Shown piece by piece: positions 60,766-64,000 of a stretch of DNA of 64,000 nt. The stretch's first letter is position 1; each line of letters begins with the position of its first letter. Source of the stretch: Pseudofulvibacter geojedonensis. Its GTDB lineage: Bacteria; Bacteroidota; Bacteroidia; Flavobacteriales; Flavobacteriaceae. Location: NCBI RefSeq assembly GCF_042675745.1, contig NZ_JBHTJM010000005.1:124001-188000 (forward strand), given 5' to 3'. The notes beneath the pieces are model-generated. The model did not search any database. It had not been told where the DNA came from and saw nothing but the letters and a program-made list of their open reading frames with translations. The position numbers and the translations under genes were made by a program.

Positions 60766-60838
60766 GACAAGGTGGCTGAATGGTTAAGGCAACAGTCTGC
60801 AACACTGTTTTTTATGAGTTCGAATCTCATTCTTGTCT
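60766..60838 (+). tRNA. tRNA-Cys(GCA)-like, complete
   Basis: A 73-nt cloverleaf: acceptor gacaagg / tcttgtc, anticodon arm acagt-ctgcaac-actgt, T arm atgag-ttcgaat-ctcat. D arm ggc/ggc-like and degenerate. No encoded CCA. Normal-looking otherwise. Confidence 0.75.
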
Positions 60839-60862
60839 CAAATTCAAATTAATAATCACATA

Positions 60863-60931
60863 AATAAATAACATTTTTTAAAACGTAAAAAGATTGCGTA
60901 CTGACATAGATTCTTTGTAGTGTTATTTATT
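60863..60931 (+). ncRNA. Structured domain, 11-bp closing stem
   Basis: Arms aataaataaca / tgttatttatt close a 69-nt domain that has roughly tRNA length but no tRNA arms. A second hairpin follows directly. Confidence 0.4.
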
Positions 60932-60936
60932 GTAGT

Positions 60937-60983
60937 GCCCTGTCGTAGTTGGTTTTTTTGGGATATATATATAACGACAGGGC
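60937..60983 (+). ncRNA. 10-bp perfect hairpin in the array
   Basis: Arms gccctgtcgt / acgacagggc enclose a 27-nt AT-rich loop. There is no T run after it, so it is unlikely to be a plain terminator; it may be a processing or stability element. Confidence 0.5.
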
Positions 60984-61003
60984 TTCTTGAAAAAAATGAT
61001 TAT

Positions 61004-61127
61004 GGAATAATAGCAAAGTTGGTCAATGCGCTAGATTGAAGCTCTAGAGATATAGGTTCGAAATTTTAACATTCATGAATACCTATTAAGACAAATAACC
61101 AACAATAGAATAATCCTATTTATTCCA
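61004..61127 (+). tRNA. Interrupted tRNA-Phe(GAA)-like gene, 51-nt insertion in T loop
   Basis: Acceptor ggaataa / ttattcc, anticodon arm ctaga-ttgaagc-tctag and T stem atagg/cctat. After ttcgaa (loop 54-59) a 51-nt insertion (61063-61113) separates nucleotide 59 from T60 of the loop. The insert is similar in start and end to the T-loop insert at 61431. Confidence 0.7.
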
Positions 61128-61134
61128 CTAAAAT

Positions 61135-61208
61135 AGACCTGTAGCCCAACTAGAAGAGGCATCGGTTTTAAGTACCGTAAAGTGTGGGTTCGAGTCCCAT
61201 CAGGTCCA
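61135..61208 (+). tRNA. tRNA-Leu(TAA)-like, class I shape
   Basis: Acceptor agacctg / caggtcc with an A-C mismatch at 1:72, D arm gcc/ggc, anticodon arm cggt-tttaagt-accg and T arm tgggt-like gtggg/cccat. The variable region is only 5 nt, unlike bacterial tRNA-Leu (class II). It closely resembles the Leu(TAG) gene at 63570. Confidence 0.65.
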
Positions 61209-61213
61209 CAAAA

Positions 61214-61285
61214 GGGAGTATAGTTTAACTGGAAAAACTTCGGAATACGAATCCGAAGATGTGGGTTCAAGTCCTACTATTCCCT
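61214..61285 (+). tRNA. tRNA-Arg(ACG)-like, complete
   Basis: Acceptor gggagta / tattccc, D arm agtt/aact, anticodon arm tcgga-atacgaa-tccga, T arm gtggg-ttcaagt-cctac. The ACG anticodon is one normally edited to ICG by TadA, which matters because endonuclease V in the same island recognises inosine. Confidence 0.75.
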
Positions 61286-61292
61286 CAAAAAT

Positions 61293-61365
61293 CTGGGAAG
61301 ATAACGATTGGTTGTTTACTCGCTTTGGATGCGAGAGGTTGCAGGTTCGAGTCCTGCTTCTCAGA
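61293..61365 (+). tRNA. tRNA-Pro(TGG)-like, complete
   Basis: Acceptor ctgggaa / ttctcag, anticodon arm ctcgc-tttggat-gcgag, T arm gcagg-ttcgagt-cctgc. The D arm is weak. No encoded CCA. Confidence 0.75.
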
Positions 61366-61371
61366 CTAAAT

Positions 61372-61491
61372 AGTGCCGTAATTCAATAGCTAGAATGCTC
61401 GGTTGTCTCCCGAGGGGTTGCGGGTTCGAAATGCTATGCATTCACGAAATCAAATGGCAATAAAACCTCTTGAGTAATCCCGTCGGCACTG
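61372..61491 (+). tRNA. Interrupted tRNA-Asp(GTC)-like gene, 47-nt insertion in T loop
   Basis: Acceptor agtgccg / cggcact, anticodon arm ctcgg-ttgtctc-ccgag, T stem gcggg/cccgt. The T loop reads ttcgaa, then a 47-nt insertion (61431-61477), then T60. Identical position (59/60) and similar insert boundaries as in the Phe-like gene, though the inserts differ inside. Confidence 0.75.
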
Positions 61492-61500
61492 CAATAATTA

Positions 61501-61575
61501 GATGCTCTTAGGTAACATTCTCATTTGCACGTTACATGTTACAGTTATTTGAAAAATAATAACGAGCATCTTTTT
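61501..61575 (+). ncRNA. 70-nt tRNA-sized hairpin with T run
   Basis: A perfect 7-bp stem (gatgctc / gagcatc) closes 56 nt with inner hairpins gtaac/gttac and gttatt/aataac; TTTTT follows. The acceptor-sized stem and length imitate a tRNA, but there is no anticodon or T-loop motif. It could be a terminator inside the array or a degenerate tRNA. Confidence 0.45.
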
Positions 61576-61697
61576 ACAACATTAAGCGAGTCTTGTTGAA
61601 TGTTTCTGTATAACATCATTGTATAATTGCTTGCAGGTTTCTGTATAAGTTTATTATATCCAACTCGACTTGAAGGTTAACCAATAACCAAAAATTG

Positions 61698-61774
61698 GTG
61701 ACTCTGTAGGTCGTGGGTTCGAATCCCGCTAGGAAATATCTTCCTATAGTTCAGCCTGGTTAGAACGACAGATT
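61698..61774 (+). tRNA. Circularly permuted tRNA-His(GTG)-like gene
   Basis: The 3' half comes first: gtgac, tctgt, aggtc, gtggg-ttcgaat-cccgc, taggaaa (61698-61736). Three bases later the 5' half follows: cttccta, ta, gttc-agcctggtta-gaac, g, acaga, tt (61740-61774). Joined in the usual order they form a full cloverleaf: acceptor 6 bp, D 4 bp, anticodon 5 bp with loop ttgtgac, variable 5 nt, T 5 bp. The break is between 33 and 34. No complete unpermuted reading exists. Confidence 0.7.
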
Positions 61775-61852
61775 ATTTTTTGTGGGTTCGAATCCCACCA
61801 TTCATAAAGAATGTGGCGGAATTGGTAGACGCGCTAAACTTGGGGTTTAGTT
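61775..61852 (+). tRNA. Possible second permuted tRNA-like gene (Leu-type 5' half)
   Basis: A T arm gtggg-ttcgaat-cccac with acceptor strand cattcat (61782-61805) is followed at once by a 5' half gaatg, D arm gcg/cgc and anticodon arm ctaaa-cttggggtttag. Acceptor strands pair at six of seven positions. The break would lie in the variable region. Weaker than the His-like case. Confidence 0.5.
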
Positions 61853-61965
61853 AAATAGGTAGAGCACTCAACTCAAAATTGATGTGGCGCGGGTTCGAAT
61901 CCTGCCAAGTCCACCAAAATGGGACTTGTAGCTCAGTAGGCTAGAGCACTACATTGTTAATGTAG
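61853..61965 (+). tRNA. Truncated/permuted Asn(GTT)-like pair
   Basis: A tRNA lacking its first ~15 nt (aggtagagc, stem around ctcaaaa, T arm gcggg-ttcgaat-cctgc, acceptor caagtcc and encoded ACCA) is followed after 5 nt by a 5' half: ggacttg, gctc/gagc and the anticodon arm ctaca-ttgttaa-tgtag. The acceptor strands pair perfectly over 7 bp. It reads as a third 3'-half/5'-half junction or as two truncated tandem tRNAs. Confidence 0.5.
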
Positions 61966-62423
61966 TTTCTATAAGCTAATCATCTTGTAAAACTGATTAC
62001 CTAGCTTGTTACGCTAGTCTTAACCTAGTTAAGAAAATTAACAAAAAACAAGTTGTATTCATCTGTAATATTAAAACTTATTACGGTTATGAATAGGCCA
62101 GAAAGTGAATTTTTATATGTGGCGACTAAGATCTTTAATTTATTAACAACCATTTATGTTGTTAAATATCTAAAACATCTTTTTTTAAATATATAACCTC
62201 GTATTTCCGTCTTGCAATAATGATGACTACTTCTTGTTTTTAGAATAAAATGTCGCGTGAGGGGTAGAAGCTTTGTTGAAGTTCTTTTTTGTTTCGTTAA
62301 AGCAAAAAAACGACAGCCGAAAACCTGACCACCTTACTAGTGGGCACGTTCAAATATATAATAATCAGTTCCGTTACGGCTGAATATTATCCTAATAGAT
62401 TGTTTAATTTAAATACGCTTAAA
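61966..62423 (+). other. 458-bp structured non-coding segment before the slipin gene
   Basis: Several hairpins are visible: aagcta/tagctt around aatca/tgatt (61971-62005), cttaac/gttaag (62018-62033), ttaacaac/gttgttaa (62142-62164). No complete tRNA is found. A run tctttttttaaat (62174-62186) could end the array transcript. A GTG-initiated frame (62340) precedes the chosen slipin start, but lacks coding character. Confidence 0.5.
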
Positions 62424-63521
62424 ATGAAAAGAGTACGTATTAACAAGGGGAAAATTGGTTTGGTATTTAAAAATGGAGACTACCAAAAAGTAATTACCCA
62501 AGGAAATCATTGGCTATCATTAAGTCAAACTGTTTATGTTTATGACTTAAACACACCATTTTTTGCTCCAATACATTTAGATATTCTACTAAAGGATGAC
62601 AATTTAGCTAGTTTATTAACGGTAATTGAAGTAAAAAACAATGAAATTGTATTAGTTTATGAAAATGGGTTGTTTAAAAACACCTTAAATGCTGGTAGAT
62701 ATACCTACTGGAAAGGATTAAATACATATAATTTTACAACAATTGACCTCAACAAAATTTATATTACTGAACAAATTGACAAATCATTATTCAGCAATTT
62801 TGAAATTAGTCAATACATAAGAACCTTTGAGGTTTTTGCCTATGAAAAGGCGGTATTGTTATTAGATGACGTTTATACAAAGACATTGGAAAGCGGTGTT
62901 TATCGCTTCTGGAAAAATGATATTAATATAAAAATTGCCAAAGTAGATTTGCGTCAGCAACAATTAGAAATTGCAGGTCAAGAATTATTAACTAAAGATA
63001 AAGCTGCTATTCGTGTTAACTTCAACACTCAATATAAAGTTGTTGATATTGAAAAAGCTTTGTTAGAAAATAAAGATTTTGAAAAGCAACTATACTTAAA
63101 CCTACAATTAAGTCTACGTAATTATATTGGTGCTTATACTTTAGATGAGCTTTTAGAAAGTAAAGAAAATATTGCTCAAGCTGTATTAAATAACGTATCT
63201 GATTCAGCTAAATCTTTAGGTGTTAAAATCTTAGATTGTGGTATTAAAGATGTTATTTTACCAGGAGACATGAAAGAAATCATGAATCAGGTATTAGTAG
63301 CACAGAAAAAAGCTCAAGCAAATATTATTATGCGTAGAGAAGAAACTGCTTCGACCAGAAGCTTGTTAAATACAGCAAAGCTAATGGAAGACAACAAGAT
63401 GCTTTATAAATTAAAAGAGATGGAGTATGTTGAAAAAATTGCCGATAAAATAGGTGAAATTACTGTATCTGGTAATGGAGGTATGATTGGTCAATTAAAA
63501 GAAATCTTTTCTGTAAAATAA
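62424..63521 (+). CDS. Slipin / SPFH (band 7) family protein
   Basis: From MKRVRINKGKIGLVFKNGDY the product has 365 residues. It has two tandem N-terminal repeats of about 75 residues, then the SPFH core (LRQQQLEIAGQELLTKDKAA, RVNFNTQYKVVDIEKAL) and a coiled-coil end with LDCGIKDVILPGDMKEIMNQ and VLVAQKKAQANIIMRREETA typical of slipins. Slipins oligomerise, usually at membranes; here no clear N-terminal membrane anchor is seen. Slipin genes are known neighbours of bacterial RNA-repair loci. It lies inside the tRNA-like array, with a terminator after it. Confidence 0.85.
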   Translation: MKRVRINKGKIGLVFKNGDYQKVITQGNHWLSLSQTVYVYDLNTPFFAPIHLDILLKDDNLASLLTVIEVKNNEIVLVYENGLFKNTLNAGRYTYWKGLNTYNFTTIDLNKIYITEQIDKSLFSNFEISQYIRTFEVFAYEKAVLLLDDVYTKTLESGVYRFWKNDINIKIAKVDLRQQQLEIAGQELLTKDKAAIRVNFNTQYKVVDIEKALLENKDFEKQLYLNLQLSLRNYIGAYTLDELLESKENIAQAVLNNVSDSAKSLGVKILDCGIKDVILPGDMKEIMNQVLVAQKKAQANIIMRREETASTRSLLNTAKLMEDNKMLYKLKEMEYVEKIADKIGEITVSGNGGMIGQLKEIFSVK

Positions 63522-63537
63522 TACGATTTGTTTTAAC

Positions 63538-63568
63538 AAGGATTGGTTATTAGGCCAATCCTTTCTTT
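63538..63568 (+). terminator. Terminator after slipin
   Basis: A stem aaggattgg / ccaatcctt with an 8-nt loop is followed by T-rich sequence, directly before the next tRNA-like gene. Confidence 0.75.
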
Positions 63569-63569
63569 T

Positions 63570-63646
63570 AGACCTGTAGCCCAACCGGAAGAGGCGCTAG
63601 ACTTAGAATCTAGTTAGTGTGGGTTCGAGCCCCATCAGGTCCACCA
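63570..63646 (+). tRNA. tRNA-Leu(TAG)-like, class I shape, encoded CCA
   Basis: Acceptor agacctg / caggtcc (A-C at 1:72), D arm gcc/ggc, anticodon arm ctaga-cttagaa-tctag, variable ttagt, T arm gtggg/cccat, then ACCA. The short variable region is unlike normal tRNA-Leu. It is nearly identical in body to the Leu(TAA)-like gene of the main array, so the segment beyond slipin is a continuation. Confidence 0.7.
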
Positions 63647-63650
63647 AAAA

Positions 63651-63721
63651 AAGAGTATTGTATAAGGGTAGTATTTTGGTCTCCAAAACCAACGGTGAAG
63701 GTTCGAATCCTTCTGCTCTTG
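63651..63721 (+). tRNA. tRNA-Trp(CCA)-like
   Basis: Acceptor aagagta / tgctctt, anticodon arm ttggt-ctccaaa-accaa, T arm gaagg-ttcgaat-ccttc. The D arm is degenerate and short. A complete but minimal cloverleaf. Confidence 0.7.
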
Positions 63722-63745
63722 CTAAATAATTCAATCTAGAAAGCT

Positions 63746-63783
63746 CAAGGGTAACTGTAAGATGGATTAAGCAGTTACTCTTG
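63746..63783 (+). terminator. Hairpin ending the array
   Basis: Arms caagggtaactg / cagttactcttg (one G-T-type mismatch) with a 14-nt loop. It probably protects or terminates the array transcript; the T run is weak. Confidence 0.55.
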
Positions 63784-63903
63784 TATTTAAAACATTCATT
63801 CATCTATAGTTATTGTCGATTCAACTATGATTATAAACCATTAAACGAACTTTACATTTATAAAATGAATATTTTTTATATTTTTTTATCAAATGTATCT
63901 ATT
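63784..63903 (+). other. Intergenic region before the response-regulator gene
   Basis: An AT-rich spacer with no tRNA arm or ORF; a promoter-like ttg and tatattttt sequence precede the next start. Confidence 0.4.
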
Positions 63904-64000
63904 ATGAAATTACTCAAAATTTTACTCATTGATGATGATATTATGACAAATTTTATCAATGAAAAAAACTTACGGAAACATTTTTTAAACAATGAAATAA
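63904..64000 (+). CDS. Response regulator receiver protein (cut by window end)
   Basis: The 32 visible codons (MKLLKILLIDDDIMTNFINE) contain the acidic pair of a CheY-type receiver domain directly after the first strand. The remaining part lies outside. It is probably an independent gene of a two-component system, starting a new region beyond the RNA-repair island. Confidence 0.75.
   Translation, partial: MKLLKILLIDDDIMTNFINEKNLRKHFLNNEI

Noticed and set aside
61073..61270. A 65-codon minus-strand frame across the Leu and Arg tRNA-like genes
   Set aside because: It is a shadow of the tRNA array; similar tRNA-antisense frames (CGPDGTRTHT type) are well-known artefacts.
60178..61491. Group I or group II introns in the tRNA-like genes
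   Set aside because: The inserts are 46-85 nt, far too short for self-splicing introns, and show no conserved core elements.
61501..61575. A real tRNA in the 70-nt hairpin
   Set aside because: The 7-bp stem and size fit, but no anticodon arm of 5 bp with a 7-nt loop and no ttcga T loop could be formed; kept only as a structured RNA.
63603..63803. A 66-codon minus-strand frame across the Leu(TAG) and Trp tRNA-like genes
   Set aside because: It reads ARAEGFEPSPLVLETK, the typical antisense translation of tRNA genes.

Overview
The window is AT-rich chromosomal DNA of a Bacteroidota bacterium, most likely family Flavobacteriaceae. The case rests on the gene set (paired RHS/YD-repeat surface proteins, SbsA-like Ig lipoprotein next to a nitrilase, DUF-type flavobacterial proteins, RecJ, QueD, LpxH, RsmI), many N-terminal lipoprotein signals, promoters of the TTTG/TAnnTTTG type, weak Shine-Dalgarno sequences, and palindromic dispersed repeats. 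No rRNA operon and no CRISPR array were seen.

Region 1 (1-17.3 kb) is an accessory island. A segment of at least 1.42 kb (end of a replication-initiator gene, two lipoproteins, a small membrane protein) occurs twice in direct orientation, exactly 12,464 bp apart. Between the copies lie a displaced RHS tip with an alpha/beta-hydrolase-like domain, an AAA/ABC ATPase, three tyrosine recombinases (one lacking its first catalytic Arg), an AAA ATPase/winged-helix protein, an iteron-like non-coding segment and a Rep-like gene. Each copy is followed by a different HTH gene and different cargo (P-loop protein; HNH proteins; a PD-(D/E)XK-like protein). The look is of an integrated plasmid-like element or accessory cassettes flanked by homologous repeats.

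Region 2 (17.2-26.5 kb) holds a two-gene RHS locus with a C-terminal toxin-like tip and a putative immunity gene; the 3' boundary sequence of this tip cassette recurs beside the displaced tip. Region 3 (26.6-50.6 kb) is ordinary core genome: nitrilase, ComF, QueD, LpxH, RecJ, OsmC, RsmI, Tdk, Alr, MscL, Asd, prolyl oligopeptidase, adenine deaminase. Region 4 (50.9-52.06 kb) is a MerC/Fur-family metal locus with palindromic operator-like sites.

Region 5 (52.06-63.8 kb) is the remarkable part: an RNA-damage/repair island. On the minus strand a WYL regulator fused to a PhyH-type dioxygenase precedes an endonuclease V with a 190-residue N-terminal extension. On the plus strand follow a small unknown protein, an attenuator-like leader RNA, and the run rtcB - nucleotidyltransferase - prfH - TPR protein. 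A second promoter, carrying the same palindrome at exactly the same distance, then drives a small structured RNA, a 59-residue ORF and a 1.8-kb array of tRNA-like genes, followed by a slipin/SPFH gene and two more tRNA-like genes. In the array some tRNAs are complete, four are interrupted by 46-85 nt insertions (two at the end of the anticodon loop, two in the T loop at 59/60), and at least one (His-like) is only complete when read as a circularly permuted gene, 3' half before 5' half. RtcB is the RNA ligase that joins spliced tRNA halves in archaea and animals, so a bacterial RNA-splicing, decoy or repair-template role of this array with the RtcB-PrfH module is the main hypothesis of this annotation. 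The window ends in the start of a response-regulator gene.
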